Assembly: GCA_020852515.1 (NCBI GenBank)
Contig: JADZAS010000009.1
Span: forward strand, 1-64,000
Direction: 5' to 3'
Length of the DNA: 64,000 nt
Origin: Phycisphaerales bacterium
GTDB taxonomy: Bacteria; Planctomycetota; Phycisphaerae; Phycisphaerales; UBA5793
Under the pieces are notes generated by a model. The model made no database searches, was not told where the DNA came from, and saw only the letters and a program-made list of their open reading frames with translations. This document shows, piece after piece, positions 1 through 11,125 of the stretch. A program made the position numbers and the translations under genes. How positions within the stretch are numbered: position 1 is the stretch's first letter; each line of letters opens with the position of its first letter.

Positions 1-32
1 GACAACCCGTTGAGGGCCGGCTCCGCGGCCCA

Positions 33-60
33 CAGAAAAGCCCGGGCAAGGCACCCGGGC
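33..60 (-). terminator. Intrinsic terminator after the receiver-kinase gene
   Basis: Read on the minus strand, a 7-bp GC stem (GCCCGGG paired with CCCGGGC, 7-nt loop) is followed by TTTTCTG. It lies 61 bases past the stop of the kinase gene that ends at 122 and closes the minus-strand signalling operon. Confidence 0.75.
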
Positions 61-121
61 GATGTGCTGCGCTAGATGGTCTGGCGGTTTCGTGTCGCAT
101 CTGGCGGTTTCGGTCGCGCCG

Positions 122-1333
122 CTACGCAACGGAAACCGGCGGCAACACGAACGAGAAAGTCGTGCCTCGGCCAAGCGAGGATGTGACGGCCAACTGCGAG
201 CCGGCTGCGCGGATGATGCCGTGTACGAGCGAGAGACCAAGGCCAGTGGAGATGCCGCGCGTCTTGGTGGTAAAGAAGGGGTCGAGGCAGCGCTTCAACA
301 CTTCCGGCGGCATTCCGGGTCCGTTGTCGCTGACGCCGATGCGCACGCCCTCACCGGACTCCTCGGCTTGAGCCCACAGGCGCACCAGCCCGTCGTCGCG
401 CCCGCGCAGCACTTCGCCGGCGTTCTGAATGAGGTTGAACGCGACCTGCGCGAGCCGGTGCGGTGCAATTCGAACGGCTGGCAGGTTTGCCGGAATCTCG
501 GTCTTGAGGTTGACGCCGCGCGGCAGTGAATTCCGCAGGATCGGCTCGATCTCGTCGAGCCATGCAGGCAACTTCACGAGTTCATCGCCGCTGCTGCGCG
601 AAGGATCCAGCGAGACCAGGCGCAATCCGCTGGCCAGCCGCCGCAGGTATTGCACGCACATTGTCAGGTGGCGCACGCCTTCCTCGAGGTCCGGCGGCAG
701 TTGGGCGGCCTTGATGGAGTTCGTCCACACGCTCAAGGGCAGGAGCAGGTTGCCCATGTCGTGGCCCAGCCCGGCGCAGAGGGTGCCTATCGACGCCATG
801 CGCTCGGAGAGCCGCAACTCGCGCTGACTCCGCTCGAGTTCGCGCGTGCGCTCGGCGAGGCGTTCGGCGTGGATGCGCGCTTCCTCGGACTTGCGATGCA
901 GTTCGACGAAGACGGACACCTTGGCCCGCAGCACCTCGGGAATAACCGGGGCGAAGATGTAATCGACAGCGCCGAGCGAATAGCCCCGCAGTGCGTCGAT
1001 CTCGTTCATGTTGACGGCCGAGACGAAGATGATCGGCGTGGTCGCTGAGCGCACGCGCGAGCGGATCATGCGGGCGGTTTCGAAGCCGTCCATGTCGGGC
1101 ATGTTGACGTCAAGAATGATGGTGGCAAAATCGCGCGAGAGCAGCTGGCGCAGCGCTTCCCGCCCCGACGAAGCCGCGATGACGTTCTCTCCGAGCGCCG
1201 CCAGCGCCGCCTCGAGCGCCAGCAGTTTGCTGGCGTTGTCATCCACGACGAGGATGTCAACCGCCTGCCGTGGAGGCGCTGCCTCCGGACCCGGCGGCGC
1301 GGCCGATCCCCACTTGCCGTTGCTTTCAGACAC
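122..1333 (-). CDS. Response-regulator/histidine-kinase hybrid (REC-HisKA-HATPase)
   Basis: Predicted cytoplasmic signalling protein of 403 aa. An N-terminal receiver domain (residues 25-140, phospho-acceptor Asp75 in LDVNMPD) is joined by a coiled coil to a kinase core with an H-box-like GLGHDMGN (His191), an N-box (NLIQNAGE) and ATP-lid motifs DNGPGM and GLGLSL. The chosen GTG at 1333 overlaps the stop of the upstream giant kinase by 8 bases (GTGTCTGA), which implies translational coupling. Oddity: the near-invariant receiver lysine, usually in a KP pair, reads AP (DYIFAPV), so phosphotransfer to this receiver may be altered. It may pass signals with the neighbouring kinase and short receivers. 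Start by inference; family assignment firm. Confidence 0.9.
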   Translation of the reverse strand: MSESNGKWGSAAPPGPEAAPPRQAVDILVVDDNASKLLALEAALAALGENVIAASSGREALRQLLSRDFATIILDVNMPDMDGFETARMIRSRVRSATTPIIFVSAVNMNEIDALRGYSLGAVDYIFAPVIPEVLRAKVSVFVELHRKSEEARIHAERLAERTRELERSQRELRLSERMASIGTLCAGLGHDMGNLLLPLSVWTNSIKAAQLPPDLEEGVRHLTMCVQYLRRLASGLRLVSLDPSRSSGDELVKLPAWLDEIEPILRNSLPRGVNLKTEIPANLPAVRIAPHRLAQVAFNLIQNAGEVLRGRDDGLVRLWAQAEESGEGVRIGVSDNGPGMPPEVLKRCLDPFFTTKTRGISTGLGLSLVHGIIRAAGSQLAVTSSLGRGTTFSFVLPPVSVA

Positions 1334-4300
1334 TGGATGCCTCCGTTTGCACTTCGGCGGCCTCGTCGCGCGGCAGCCAGGCGCAGAGGACCGAGAGCAA
1401 CTGATCCGGCGCCACCGGCTTGGGCACGTAGTCCGACGCGCCCGCTTCAATGCACTTCTCGCGATCGCCTTTCATGGCGCGGGCGGTGAGCGCGATGATC
1501 GGCAGCACCTTGAACTTGTCCAGCGCGCGGATCTCGTGCATCGCCTGGAACCCGTCCATACCGGGCATCATGATATCCATGAGCACGATATCGATGTCCG
1601 GCTCCGCCTTGAGCATGTTGATCGCCGCCTGCCCGTTGTCGGCAAAGGCCACATCCATCTTATACCGCTCGAGAAGACTGGTCAGCGCAAAGATATTTCG
1701 CAGGTCGTCGTCAACCACCAGCACGCGCTTGCCCTCAAGCCGGGCGAGATCTTCGGCGCCGGCTTTGGCCTGCGCCTTGCGGACCGACGGGCTGATGAGA
1801 ATCGGCGGATTGAGAATGTCGCCGATTTCTTCGCGCAGGCGCTCGGGGCGGTCCACGATGCGGAAAGTGGCAGAGGTTTCCTTGAGGCGCTCGCGGAACT
1901 CGGCGGTGAGCGGCCGATCGGCGACGTAGACGAGGATGAGTCCGTGGTCGCCGTCCGTTTCGCTCTGGAGGCGCGCCAGGAATTCATCGGCCGCCATGTC
2001 AGAGAGCTGCGGCGGGACGACGATGCAGTGCGCGCCGTCGCGGTTGATGCCGGCCAGTGCTTCGGCGCCGCTGGGATAGGTGGCGACGACGGCGTCCTTC
2101 ACCTCAACCAGCGCCGCCAGCCTGCTGCACATTTCGGCGTCGGCGGCGACGACAATGCGCCGCTGCCCGCCGCCGGACTTGATCTGCCGAAGCAGGTGCC
2201 GCAGCGCCGGCGGATCGACGGGTTTGAGCCAATACGAGGTGGCGCCGAGTTCGAGGATGCGATCGTGCCCTTCAGTGACGCCGGAGATGACGTGCACGGG
2301 CGTGTCCTGCGTCTCCGCGTTGGATTTGAGCGCCGCGAGCACTTCCGTGCCGCTGATGTCGGGCAGGCGCAGATCAAGAGTGATCGCCGCCGGGCGGAAG
2401 CGGCGGGCCAGCGCCAGCGCCGCGTCGCCGCGCGATGCGACCACTGCCTTGAGCCCGGCGTCGTGCGCCATGTCAACAAGGATGCGCGCAAAGCCCGACT
2501 CGTTCTCGACGATGAGCAAAACCCGGTCCCGGGGCTCGATGGACTCAAGGTCATCGACGAGGTCCAGCGCAGCGCGGGGCGACGAGGCGTACGCGCCGGC
2601 AGCCTTCTCCGCCTCGGGCAGCAGGCGGGTCGGCAGCGATCGGTCGCGATCGCTCAGCGACGGATGCTGGTCGGGGATGTAGAGCGTGAAGTTCGATCCC
2701 GAGCCAGGCTCGCTCTGCAGCGTGAGTTCGCCGCCCAGCAGGCGGGCGATCTCGCGGCTGATCGACAGGCCGAGCCCCGTGCCGCCGTACTTGCGCGCCG
2801 TTGAACCGTCGGCCTGCTGGAAGGCCTCGAAAATCGATCGCTGTTTGTCCGGCGGGATGCCGATGCCGGTGTCCTCCACAGAGATGGCGATGACCGCATC
2901 CGCGGCGTCGAGCGTCGGGTGGTCCATGCTCCAGCCGGATTCGACCCTGCTGATCCGCAGCGACACCCGGCCGTGCTCGGTGAACTTGAACGCGTTCGAG
3001 AGCAGGTTCTTGATGACCTGACGGAGGCGCTTGGAGTCGGTGGCGAGGATCGGCGGCAGATCGTCGTCGATCTCGATCTCGAAGACCAGGCCCTTGCCGT
3101 CGGCCACGTGCCGGAACGTACGATCGACGAACTCGCGCAGGTCGGCGAAGAGCACCTCGTCGATTTCGATCGTAACCGTTCCCGATTCGATCTTGGACAG
3201 ATCGAGGATGTCGTTGATCAGGCCCATCAGGTCGGTGCCCGCGGTGTGGATGGTGCGGGCGAACTTCACCTGCTTGACGCTGAGGTTGCCTTCGGGGTTT
3301 TCCGAAAGCTGGTGGGCCAGGATGAGAAGCGAATTGAGCGGCGTGCGCAACTCGTGCGACATGTTCGCAAGGAACTCGGACTTGTACTTCGACGTGAGCG
3401 CCAGCTGAGTCGCCTTCTCTTCGAGCGCCACCTTGGCCTGTTCGACTTCGCGGTTCTTGCGCTCGACTTCCGACTTCTGGTCGGCGAGCAGGCGGGCCTT
3501 TTCTTCAAGCTGCGCGTTGGTCTGCTGCAGTTCCTCCTGCCGGCTCTGCAGTTCGCTGGCCAGCGACTGGGACTGCTTGAGCAGTTCCTCGGTGCGCATG
3601 TTCGCTTCGATGGTGTTGATGACGATGCCGATCGACTCGGTCAACTGATCGAGGAACATCTCGTGCATGGCGTTGAAGTCGCGCAGCGACGCGAGTTCGA
3701 TGACCGCCTTGACGTGACCCTCGAAGAGGACGGGAAGAACGATGACGCTCGCCGGCCGCGCCGAGCCCAGCGCAGAGCCGATGCGCAGGTAGGTGTCGGG
3801 CGTCTCGGTGAGCAGAATGCGCCTCCCCTCGAGCGCGCATTGCCCCACGAGCCCTTCGCCCAGCGCAATCTCCGGTTCTTCGCTGTCTTCGGCGCACGCG
3901 TAGCCGGCGAGCATCCTCAATCGAGGCTCTTCCTGCCCCGTGTCAATCAGGTAGAAGGCGCCCTGGTGCGCGCCCACCAGCGGGGCCAGTTCCGACAGGA
4001 TCAGGCGCGACACCGGGATGAGGTCGCGCTGACCCTGCAGCATGCGCGTGAAGCGGGCCAGGTTCGTCTTGAGCCAGTCCTGGTCGGAGTTCTTCTGCGT
4101 GGTCTCACGCAGATTGTCGATCATTTCATTGATGTTGTCCTTGAGGGCCGCCACCTCGCCGCGGGCTTCGACGCGGATCGACCGCGTGAGGTCGCCCTTG
4201 GTCACCGCGGTGGCCACTTCGGCAATAGCGCGAACCTGCGTCGTCAGGTTTTCGGCCAACTGGTTCACGTTGTCGGTCAGCGCCTTCCAGAAGCCCGCAG

Positions 4301-7058
4301 CGCCCGGCACGCTCGCCTGGCCGCCGAGTTTGCCTTCCACACCCACTTCGCGGGCCACGCTGGTGACCTGGTCGGCAAAGGTGGCCAGCGTGTCGATCAT
4401 GCCGTTGATCGTGTCGGCCAATGCGGCGATCTCGCCCTTGGCCTCGAGCTGCAACTTCTGCCGCAGGTTGCCGTTGGCCACGCCGGTGACGACGCGCGCG
4501 ATGCCGCGCACCTGGGCGGTGAGGTTCGACGCCATGAGGTTGACGTTGTCGGTGAGGTCCTTCCACGTGCCGGCGACGCCCTTCACCTGGGCCTGTCCGC
4601 CGAGCTTACCTTCGGTGCCCACTTCACGGGCCACGCGGCTCACTTCATTGGCGAACGCGTTCAACTGGTCCACCATCGTGTTGATGGTGTCTTTGAGTTC
4701 GAGGATCTCGCCCTTGACATCGACGGTGATCTTCTTGGTGAGGTTGCCGTTGGCCACGGCGGTAGTCACGGCGGCGATGTTGCGCACCTGGCTGGTCAGG
4801 TTCGACGCCATGAGATTCACGTTGTCGGTGAGGTCCTTCCACGTGCCGGCGACGCCGAATACGTTGGCCTGACCGCCAAGGCGGCCTTCGGTGCCCACTT
4901 CGCGGGCCACGCGGGTCACTTCCGACGCGAACGACCTCAACTGCTCGACCATCGTGTTGATGGTTTCCTTGAGTTCGAGCATTTCGCCGCGCACGTCCAC
5001 GGTGATCTTCTTTGAAAGGTCGCCCTTGGCGACAGCGGTGGTCACTTCGGCGATGTTGCGCACCTGGCTGGTCAGGTTGGACGCCATGGAATTGACGTTG
5101 TCGGTGAGGTCCTTCCACGTGCCGCTCACGCCCTTGACGTCGGCCTGGCCGCCGAGCTTGCCTTCGGTGCCCACCTCGCGGGCCACGCGGGTCACTTCCG
5201 AGGCGAACGAACTCAACTGGTCCACCATGGTGTTGATGGTGTTCTTGAGGTCGAGGATCTCGCCCTTGACGTCCACCGTGATCTTCTTGGAGAGATCGCC
5301 CCTGGCCACGGCGGTGGTCACATCGGCAATGTTGCGCACCTGGGCGGTGAGGTTGCCGGCCATCAGGTTGACGTTGTCGGTGAGGTCCTTCCACGTGCCG
5401 GCAACGCCCTTCACGTCGGCCTGTCCGCCGAGTTTCCCTTCCGTGCCCACTTCGCGGGCCACGCGGGTCACTTCCGACGCGAACGACCCCAGCTGATCCA
5501 CCATCGTGTTAATGGTGTTTTTCAGTTCGAGGATCTCGCCCTGCACGTCCACGGTGATCTTGCGCGACAGGTCGCCGTTGGCGATGGCGGTAGATACTTC
5601 GGCGATGTTGCGCACCTGGGCCGTGAGGTTGCCGGCCATCAGGTTCACGTTGTCGGTGAGGTCCTTCCACGTGCCGGCGACGCCCTTTACATCGGCCTGT
5701 CCGCCGAGTTTGCCTTCGGTGCCCACTTCGCGAGCCACGCGGGTTACTTCCGATGCGAACGAACTCAACTGGTCCACCATGGTGTTAATGGTGTTTTTCA
5801 GATTGAGAATCTCTCCCTGCACATCGACGGTGATCTTGCGCGACAGGTCGCCGTTGGCCACGGCGGCGACCACCTGGTCGATGTTGCGCACCTGGGCGGT
5901 GAGGTTGCCTGCCATGAGGTTGACGTTGTCGGTCAGATCTTTCCACGTGCCCGCGACGCCCTTCACCTGGGCCTGTCCGCCGAGTTTCCCTTCGGTGCCC
6001 ACTTCGCGGGCCACGCGGGTCACTTCCGACGCGAACGAGCTCAACTGGTCCACCATGGTGTTGATGGTGTTCTTGAGGTCGAGGATCTCGCCCTTCACAT
6101 CGACGGTGATCTTGCGCGACAGATCGCCCTTGGCCACGGCGGTGGTGACGTCGGCGATGTTGCGCACCTGGTCGGTGAGATTGCCGGCCATGAGGTTGAC
6201 GTTGTCGGTCAGGTCCTTCCACGTGCCGGCGACGCCCTTCACGTCGGCCTGTCCGCCGAGTTTGCCCTCGGTGCCCACTTCGCGGGCCACGCGCGTCACT
6301 TCCGACGCGAACGAACTCAACTGATCCACCATCGTGTTAATGGTGTTCTTGAGGTCGAGGATCTCGCCCTTCACATCCACCGTGATCTTCTTGGAGAGGT
6401 CACCCTTGGCCACGGCGGTGGTCACCTCGGCGATGTTGCGCACCTGAGCCGTGAGGTTGCCGGCCATGAGGTTGACGTTGTCGGTGAGGTCTTTCCAGGT
6501 GCCGGCGACGCCGGGGATGTCCGCCTGCCCGCCGAGTTTGCCGTCGGTTCCCACTTCGCGGGCCACGCGAATGACTTCCGACGCAAACGCGTTCAGCTGG
6601 TCCACCATGCTGTCTACGGTGCGCGCAGCGCGGAGGAACTGGCCCTGCAAGGGTCGGCCCTCCACGTCCAGCGCCACGGACTGCGTCAGATCGCCGTTGG
6701 CCACGGCCCCGATGACGCGCGACATTTCCATCGTCGGGCGCACGAGGTCGTCGATGAGCGCATTGACGGAGTGTTCGAGGGTGGCCCACGAACCCGACAC
6801 GGCGCCGAGCGATACGCGATGGCTCACCTTTCCTTCGATGCCGACCACGAGGCTGATGCGCTCAAGTTCGGCAGTGAGGCGAGCGTTCTGCTCGATCACG
6901 TCGTTGAGCGTGTCGGCGATCTTGCCGGCCGTGCCGTGCCAGTGCACGGGCAGACGGACGGAGAAGTCGCCTTTCTTGAGCGAGACGAGGCATTCGAGCA
7001 GGGCTTCGGTGTCGATCGTGTCGCTGGTCGCTTTGGAAGGCATGGGTGACCTCGTCAT
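1326..7058 (-). CDS. Giant HAMP-repeat hybrid histidine kinase (HAMP array-GAF-HisKA-HATPase-multiple REC)
   Basis: 1,910 aa, no signal peptide or membrane segment seen, so probably a soluble sensor. Order: a divergent HAMP-like unit (about 40-165), nine 92-residue HAMP repeats (about 168-995), GAF (about 1015-1150), coiled coil, HisKA with SHELRTPL (His about 1235), HATPase ([25 protein letters not shown]), then receiver 1 (LDLRLPD, about 1510-1615), a degenerate receiver 2 without a clear acceptor Asp, and receiver 3 ([10 protein letters not shown], about 1780-1895). The layout recalls fungal group III (Nik1/Os-1) and bacterial HAMP-array kinases. Its ATG overlaps the upstream receiver gene's TGA (ATGA), and the next gene overlaps its own stop, so three genes are coupled. 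The signal sensed is unknown; the HAMP array is probably the input or relay. Confidence 0.95.
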   Translation of the reverse strand: MTRSPMPSKATSDTIDTEALLECLVSLKKGDFSVRLPVHWHGTAGKIADTLNDVIEQNARLTAELERISLVVGIEGKVSHRVSLGAVSGSWATLEHSVNALIDDLVRPTMEMSRVIGAVANGDLTQSVALDVEGRPLQGQFLRAARTVDSMVDQLNAFASEVIRVAREVGTDGKLGGQADIPGVAGTWKDLTDNVNLMAGNLTAQVRNIAEVTTAVAKGDLSKKITVDVKGEILDLKNTINTMVDQLSSFASEVTRVAREVGTEGKLGGQADVKGVAGTWKDLTDNVNLMAGNLTDQVRNIADVTTAVAKGDLSRKITVDVKGEILDLKNTINTMVDQLSSFASEVTRVAREVGTEGKLGGQAQVKGVAGTWKDLTDNVNLMAGNLTAQVRNIDQVVAAVANGDLSRKITVDVQGEILNLKNTINTMVDQLSSFASEVTRVAREVGTEGKLGGQADVKGVAGTWKDLTDNVNLMAGNLTAQVRNIAEVSTAIANGDLSRKITVDVQGEILELKNTINTMVDQLGSFASEVTRVAREVGTEGKLGGQADVKGVAGTWKDLTDNVNLMAGNLTAQVRNIADVTTAVARGDLSKKITVDVKGEILDLKNTINTMVDQLSSFASEVTRVAREVGTEGKLGGQADVKGVSGTWKDLTDNVNSMASNLTSQVRNIAEVTTAVAKGDLSKKITVDVRGEMLELKETINTMVEQLRSFASEVTRVAREVGTEGRLGGQANVFGVAGTWKDLTDNVNLMASNLTSQVRNIAAVTTAVANGNLTKKITVDVKGEILELKDTINTMVDQLNAFANEVSRVAREVGTEGKLGGQAQVKGVAGTWKDLTDNVNLMASNLTAQVRGIARVVTGVANGNLRQKLQLEAKGEIAALADTINGMIDTLATFADQVTSVAREVGVEGKLGGQASVPGAAGFWKALTDNVNQLAENLTTQVRAIAEVATAVTKGDLTRSIRVEARGEVAALKDNINEMIDNLRETTQKNSDQDWLKTNLARFTRMLQGQRDLIPVSRLILSELAPLVGAHQGAFYLIDTGQEEPRLRMLAGYACAEDSEEPEIALGEGLVGQCALEGRRILLTETPDTYLRIGSALGSARPASVIVLPVLFEGHVKAVIELASLRDFNAMHEMFLDQLTESIGIVINTIEANMRTEELLKQSQSLASELQSRQEELQQTNAQLEEKARLLADQKSEVERKNREVEQAKVALEEKATQLALTSKYKSEFLANMSHELRTPLNSLLILAHQLSENPEGNLSVKQVKFARTIHTAGTDLMGLINDILDLSKIESGTVTIEIDEVLFADLREFVDRTFRHVADGKGLVFEIEIDDDLPPILATDSKRLRQVIKNLLSNAFKFTEHGRVSLRISRVESGWSMDHPTLDAADAVIAISVEDTGIGIPPDKQRSIFEAFQQADGSTARKYGGTGLGLSISREIARLLGGELTLQSEPGSGSNFTLYIPDQHPSLSDRDRSLPTRLLPEAEKAAGAYASSPRAALDLVDDLESIEPRDRVLLIVENESGFARILVDMAHDAGLKAVVASRGDAALALARRFRPAAITLDLRLPDISGTEVLAALKSNAETQDTPVHVISGVTEGHDRILELGATSYWLKPVDPPALRHLLRQIKSGGGQRRIVVAADAEMCSRLAALVEVKDAVVATYPSGAEALAGINRDGAHCIVVPPQLSDMAADEFLARLQSETDGDHGLILVYVADRPLTAEFRERLKETSATFRIVDRPERLREEIGDILNPPILISPSVRKAQAKAGAEDLARLEGKRVLVVDDDLRNIFALTSLLERYKMDVAFADNGQAAINMLKAEPDIDIVLMDIMMPGMDGFQAMHEIRALDKFKVLPIIALTARAMKGDREKCIEAGASDYVPKPVAPDQLLSVLCAWLPRDEAAEVQTEASSV
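4085..6560 (-). repeat. Nine 276-bp direct repeats encoding HAMP units
   Basis: Nine consecutive 92-codon units, each starting near [11 protein letters not shown] and ending near SEVTRVA, lie in frame inside the giant kinase. Units 1-7 are close to identical at the protein level and very similar in DNA; units 8 and 9 diverge toward the GAF side, and one older unit precedes the array. Such similarity suggests recent duplication or gene conversion, and the array could expand or contract without shifting frame. Confidence 0.9.
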
Positions 7059-7591
7059 GGTGGTCCCGAGATATCGCCGGCCGGGGCGTCGTCGCCACAT
7101 TGCGATGCGCCGGCAGGCGGCGTGAGCAGGTGAATGAACAGGTCTGCGGGCTCTTCGCCGAATCGAGTGTGCCGCTGACAGATCGCCTCGACTTCCGGCG
7201 AGAGTGCAAAGGCGCCGTCGGCGACGGAGCGAATGCCGTCAACCAGCGCCTCTTCCCCGTCGCTCTTGGAGATGTAGCCCCAGGCGCCGGCGCGGATGCT
7301 CCGCTCGAACAGTTCCGGGCTCACGTGCCCGCTGAAGACGATGATGCGCGCCGCGCAGCCGGCGCGGCTCAGCGCCGCAGCCGCCTCGAGCGGATCGCCG
7401 CCGGGCAAATCGAGATCGAGCAGAATGATGTCAGGATGCGCGCGCAGCGCCGTCGAGATGAGATCGTCGGTGGTGTCGATATTGCCGATCCACTCAAACC
7501 CGCCTGAGGACCGAAGTTTGGCGATGATTGCTTCGGCCACGAGGGCATTGTCATCGACGCACAAAACTCGCACGGGTAAGGTTGCACTCAT
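7055..7591 (-). CDS. Stand-alone response regulator (NarL-type receiver, no DNA-binding domain)
   Basis: 178 aa. Receiver domain from residue 6 (VRVLCVDDN) with acceptor Asp in [10 protein letters not shown] and the conserved lysine in YISKSD. The remaining C-terminal tail is too short and lacks the helix-turn-helix normally found in NarL/FixJ regulators, so it likely acts by protein contact or as a phosphate sink for the downstream kinase. The ATG at 7591 directly precedes the receiver; an upstream ATG at 7624 would only add 11 unlikely residues. The stop overlaps the kinase start (ATGA). The neighbouring gene at 7640-8026 is a paralogue. Confidence 0.85.
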   Translation of the reverse strand: MSATLPVRVLCVDDNALVAEAIIAKLRSSGGFEWIGNIDTTDDLISTALRAHPDIILLDLDLPGGDPLEAAAALSRAGCAARIIVFSGHVSPELFERSIRAGAWGYISKSDGEEALVDGIRSVADGAFALSPEVEAICQRHTRFGEEPADLFIHLLTPPAGASQCGDDAPAGDISGPP

Positions 7592-7639
7592 CGCGCAGCA
7601 GTCTACACCATTTCCCCGGAGCATGAGTAAGCGAAAACC

Positions 7640-8026
7640 TTAAGCGAACGCCGCCTCGCCGGCCGAAACCTTCCGAATCGCGGCCAGCACGGCATCGGGC
7701 GAGCCAAGTTTGTCCACCAGACCCCACGCTCCGCTTTCCATCGCCGCCTGGGCCGTTTGCGCGTCGTGGTATGCCGAGTGGATGATCACCCGGCAGCCGG
7801 GTTTGCGCCGGCTCAGTTCCGCCACAGCATCGAGCGGATCGCGGCCAGGCATCGACAGATCAACGAGCATGACCGACACTCCTTCAGGCGCCCGGGCGAG
7901 CAGTTCATCGGCGCTGTCGAGCGACTCGACCACAGCCATGTCGGGCTGCTGGTTGATCAGCATCTCCCACGTGGAGCGCAGGCGAGGCTCATCATCCACC
8001 AGCACCACGCGCACACGCTCCTCCAT
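7640..8026 (-). CDS. Single-domain response regulator
   Basis: 128 aa, a receiver domain only (VRVVLVDDE, acceptor Asp in LVDLSMPGRD, Lys in GLVDKLG). It is similar in layout to the next receiver gene (7055-7591), from which it is separated by 48 bases, and heads the signalling operon. Single-domain receivers of this kind usually relay phosphate or regulate a kinase by contact. The output is not visible in the sequence. Confidence 0.85.
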   Translation of the reverse strand: MEERVRVVLVDDEPRLRSTWEMLINQQPDMAVVESLDSADELLARAPEGVSVMLVDLSMPGRDPLDAVAELSRRKPGCRVIIHSAYHDAQTAQAAMESGAWGLVDKLGSPDAVLAAIRKVSAGEAAFA

Positions 8027-8190
8027 GCCACAACCTCCGCTCGCGCCCCGCCACCGGCGCCCTGGATAGCCAGATCATACTCGGCTTTCGGGCGCGGGGT
8101 GGGCGTTGACGCGCGGTCGGCGAAGGTCAGGCCGGCCGGGGCCCACTGCCCATGCTGCTGATTGCAGCCCCTCGACGGCTGAAGCCGCCT

Positions 8191-9750
8191 TCACCAGGAC
8201 ATAGCACGGTCCAGTCGGACGACGTTACTGGGCAGGCACGACTCCAGGTCCAGAAGTTGCAGATATGTTCCGCAGACTTCGCGCGTCCCCAGTCCGTCAA
8301 GCACGCGTCCGCCATTGGGGCCCGAATTCGTCTGATAGACGACCCTCGCGCCCGAGAAACCGAGGCCGAGCCATGTTCCGGCGCAGGGCAGGTTGCCGGG
8401 AACGTAGAAAAAGCCGCGATCGCTCGCATGAAGCAGCGCGACCCGGCCGTTTGGAGTGGCCCGCTCCCAGCGCACGGTGATGCGGAACTGTCCTACTGAG
8501 CACTCGGCCTCGACGGAAAGCACCGGTCCGCAGCGGCCGTGGCGGTCATAGATACACGCATTACCGAGGCGTGCGACGACCGGCACACCCGAACCACCGA
8601 TGACGAGAGTGTCCGGGGTCAGTACGACCGGTCGACCAAAGTCATTGCCGTACGGAGTGTCAATGTCGCGCATCCGGTCTTCGAACAGCCACTCATCGTT
8701 GGTCAGACGATAGCGGAAAGCGCGACCGGCGCCGGCATGGCTGTCGTCCGGTTCTCCCACCACAATGAGGTCGCCGTCCAGGGCGACGTCTGCCGCGAAC
8801 TCGTTTCCGGATGCAGGGTCGGGGGATTCGATTTTGGCGTGTTCGGTCCAAGTCTCTCCGACACGTTTGAACACGTACGCCGCACCTGCTGCCGAGTTGT
8901 GTTTCGCAGCGTCGAGTATTGCCCACTCGCCGCCGATTCTTGCGTGCCGGCCCGCGAGGTCAGAGAACGCTCCGTCGGATGCAGCCAGCAGCGCCTCGTA
9001 AACCCACTGCCCATTGTCGAGACGGTACACGAACGCGGCTCCCGTATTGATGTCGTTGGCGTCGTAGCCGAACGCTCCGATGAGCAGGCGATCGCCGGAC
9101 TTGCTCAATGATGAGCCGAACGCGTCGACTATTTGAGGATTGGGCAGGAGGATCGTCTGCACATGCTCCCACTGTGCCCCATTGAAGTGATAGGTCTGAA
9201 CCGCGCCTTCGCCGCGCTCAATCGGATTCGCTCCCGAGAATCCGAGGTAGGCGTCGTCGCCATCCAGTAGCACCTGCATCGAGAGCCCCTCATTGGGTCG
9301 CGGCGTGGGATTGGCGAGAATACCTTGGAACTGCCATCGCGAGCCGTTGAGCGCATAGACGGCCGCGGCGCCGGCGCCGTCAGCGCCGAGATCGGCTCCC
9401 TGGATCGCAATCAGCACTCGATTCCCGCTCACGCTTACGGACCGGCCAAACTGGTCCTGCTCTCGCGGCATCGGATTCATGATGATCGAATGTTCGCTCC
9501 ATTGGGCACCGTCGCGATGGTACATGTAGACGACGCCCGTGTTGACAGCATTGCCGTCTGTGAAGGGAGCGCCGACCGCCATCCATGATCCATCGACTGC
9601 GATTGATTCGCCGAAGCCGTCACTTTGAACCGACTGGGAGCCGTAGACCACCCCGAAATTCTCCAGACATTGTGCTTGGACGGCTGTCTGAGCGCCAATG
9701 GCCAGCACAACAGCTGCCGGTGCCGCGAGCCTGTTCAGTCGATGCGTCAT
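8191..9750 (-). CDS. Secreted FG-GAP-type repeat protein with shared C-terminal module
   Basis: 519 aa. The ATG at 9750 sits 7 bases after AAGGAGGA and starts a Sec signal peptide (MTHRLNRLAAPAA..., cleavage near AVQA-QC). The body (about 30-400) carries repeated beta-propeller-like FG-GAP units of the form DxFGxSVxVSGNRVLIA and GAAFVY. Residues about 415-519 form a cysteine-containing module ending in QLLDLESCLPSNVVRLD, related to the ends of the five other secreted proteins nearby. FG-GAP repeats typically bind ligands or cations at the surface; no enzyme motif is seen. Closest relative here is 13601-15157. The gene closes the secreted-protein run. Confidence 0.8.
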   Translation of the reverse strand: MTHRLNRLAAPAAVVLAIGAQTAVQAQCLENFGVVYGSQSVQSDGFGESIAVDGSWMAVGAPFTDGNAVNTGVVYMYHRDGAQWSEHSIIMNPMPREQDQFGRSVSVSGNRVLIAIQGADLGADGAGAAAVYALNGSRWQFQGILANPTPRPNEGLSMQVLLDGDDAYLGFSGANPIERGEGAVQTYHFNGAQWEHVQTILLPNPQIVDAFGSSLSKSGDRLLIGAFGYDANDINTGAAFVYRLDNGQWVYEALLAASDGAFSDLAGRHARIGGEWAILDAAKHNSAAGAAYVFKRVGETWTEHAKIESPDPASGNEFAADVALDGDLIVVGEPDDSHAGAGRAFRYRLTNDEWLFEDRMRDIDTPYGNDFGRPVVLTPDTLVIGGSGVPVVARLGNACIYDRHGRCGPVLSVEAECSVGQFRITVRWERATPNGRVALLHASDRGFFYVPGNLPCAGTWLGLGFSGARVVYQTNSGPNGGRVLDGLGTREVCGTYLQLLDLESCLPSNVVRLDRAMSW

Positions 9751-9767
9751 GACTTGTCCTCCTTCAG

Positions 9768-11090
9768 TCAACGAAATGTCGTGATGAGCGGCTGGCTCAG
9801 TGCGCAGCCGGTGGGTTCGATCATCTGAATGATGAATATCCGCCCGCGCGCCGCCGGGGGCACCATCAGTTGCAGTGTCACCACGCCGTCCTGGTCGGCG
9901 ACGGTCGAGCCGGCAGTGCTGGATTGGCGCATTTCGACGATGGCGGTAGGGCAGCCGGCTGGATGGCTGTAGCCCAGTTGCGTGCCGTACAGCAGCCGCA
10001 CCTGCGCGCCGGGCGTGGCGCCGGTGGCAACGATGGTATTCATCTGGCCTGCAATGCCCGGCGTCGGCGGACTGAGATGCAGCGGCGTCGGCACGAGTAC
10101 GACTGCTCGTTCGGTCTCGTCGCGCTTCGCGGCTCCCGCGATGTACCCGGAGTCATTGATGGCGCGAGCCGAAGTGATTTCCCACCCGCTGCTGGGAGTG
10201 ATGAAGTCGTTGAGGTCATAAGGCTGGCGGTCAATCCAGATGCACGGCCGCAAGCCGTTGCCCGGGGGATCGGCGTTGCCGACGATCACGCCGTTGTTGT
10301 TGATGTCCAGTGCGTAACTCCGCTTGCCGCCCAACGAAGGCAGCGGCGACATCGTTCCGCCTGTGAAGTCACCTTCGAACAGAAACGCTTCATTATCGCT
10401 TGAGCCGACCACCTGGTCGTGGTCGTTCATGGCCTCTGCGAAACTGTCTCGCGCGCCCGGGAGCATGCCCAGCGACGCCATGAGACCGTTCTCCCAGATG
10501 ATCGCGTGGTGCCAGCCGTTGGCGTCGGTCGCCCAGCCGCAGACGCGGCCGAAGGAATCGACGTCGGCAGCGCCGCTCTCGAAGCCGCCCGGCAGCGTGC
10601 CGATGTCAATCATCTGTTGGTCGCGCAGTACAAATCCATGTTCAAGCCTGTCTGAGGTTTCCGCCCAGCCCACAACGACGTCGTTGCGATTGACTCCCAG
10701 CGCCTGAGATCGCGCGCCTCCAAGTGTGCCGATGCTGTACACCTGTTGATTGACCCAGACGGCGGCCAGTGGCGTGGAGGAGTTGAAATTGGACCAGCCG
10801 ACAATGGTCCCGTGATCATTCATGGCGGCGGCGGCGGCGTCTTCGCGCGAATCGATCCGCGGCAGTTCGCTCAACACGCCGAGATTCCAGAGGACGGGCG
10901 CGTTCACGCCGGTGCCGGACTCGCCGACCGCCTGTCCGAAAGAGTTGATGTCGTAGGTAACCGTGAAGTCGCGGCGGCTTGGATACAGCGTGCCGACATC
11001 GATGACGCGGTATGACGACTGCGCTGCCGCAAGAGCCGTCGTTCCGAGGACGCAGCACGTGGCCGCCAGCATTCGAAACCGAACTTTCAT
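9768..11090 (-). CDS. Secreted HAF-repeat protein with shared C-terminal module
   Basis: 440 aa. The ATG at 11090 follows GAAGGAGAG by a normal distance and opens a signal peptide (MKVRFRMLAATCC..., cleavage near ALAAA-QSS). The body has HAF-type repeats (units such as GTLGG, AxDINxxGxxVGxA, W-x-NG), presumably a beta-propeller exposed outside the cell. The last 105 residues form the module shared with its neighbours (ATGATPGAQVRLLYG...; near the end MIEPTGCALSQ). A similar protein is encoded at 12256-13557. Ligand unknown. It lies 17 bases upstream of the next secreted gene, probably in one transcript. Confidence 0.8.
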   Translation of the reverse strand: MKVRFRMLAATCCVLGTTALAAAQSSYRVIDVGTLYPSRRDFTVTYDINSFGQAVGESGTGVNAPVLWNLGVLSELPRIDSREDAAAAAMNDHGTIVGWSNFNSSTPLAAVWVNQQVYSIGTLGGARSQALGVNRNDVVVGWAETSDRLEHGFVLRDQQMIDIGTLPGGFESGAADVDSFGRVCGWATDANGWHHAIIWENGLMASLGMLPGARDSFAEAMNDHDQVVGSSDNEAFLFEGDFTGGTMSPLPSLGGKRSYALDINNNGVIVGNADPPGNGLRPCIWIDRQPYDLNDFITPSSGWEITSARAINDSGYIAGAAKRDETERAVVLVPTPLHLSPPTPGIAGQMNTIVATGATPGAQVRLLYGTQLGYSHPAGCPTAIVEMRQSSTAGSTVADQDGVVTLQLMVPPAARGRIFIIQMIEPTGCALSQPLITTFR

Positions 11091-11125
11091 GTCGTTCTCT
11101 CCTTCGCGATTGGGAGACATCTGGC

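Noticed and set aside
40-60. GC hairpin near the window start as a possible CRISPR or RNA gene
   Set aside because: A single hairpin with a U-run fits an ordinary terminator; no repeats nearby.
1008-5015. Long plus-strand reading frames opposite the giant kinase (598 and 698 residues)
   Set aside because: They are the antisense of a HAMP-repeat kinase with strong codon and motif support; the repeats keep the opposite frame open. No family or ribosome-binding site.
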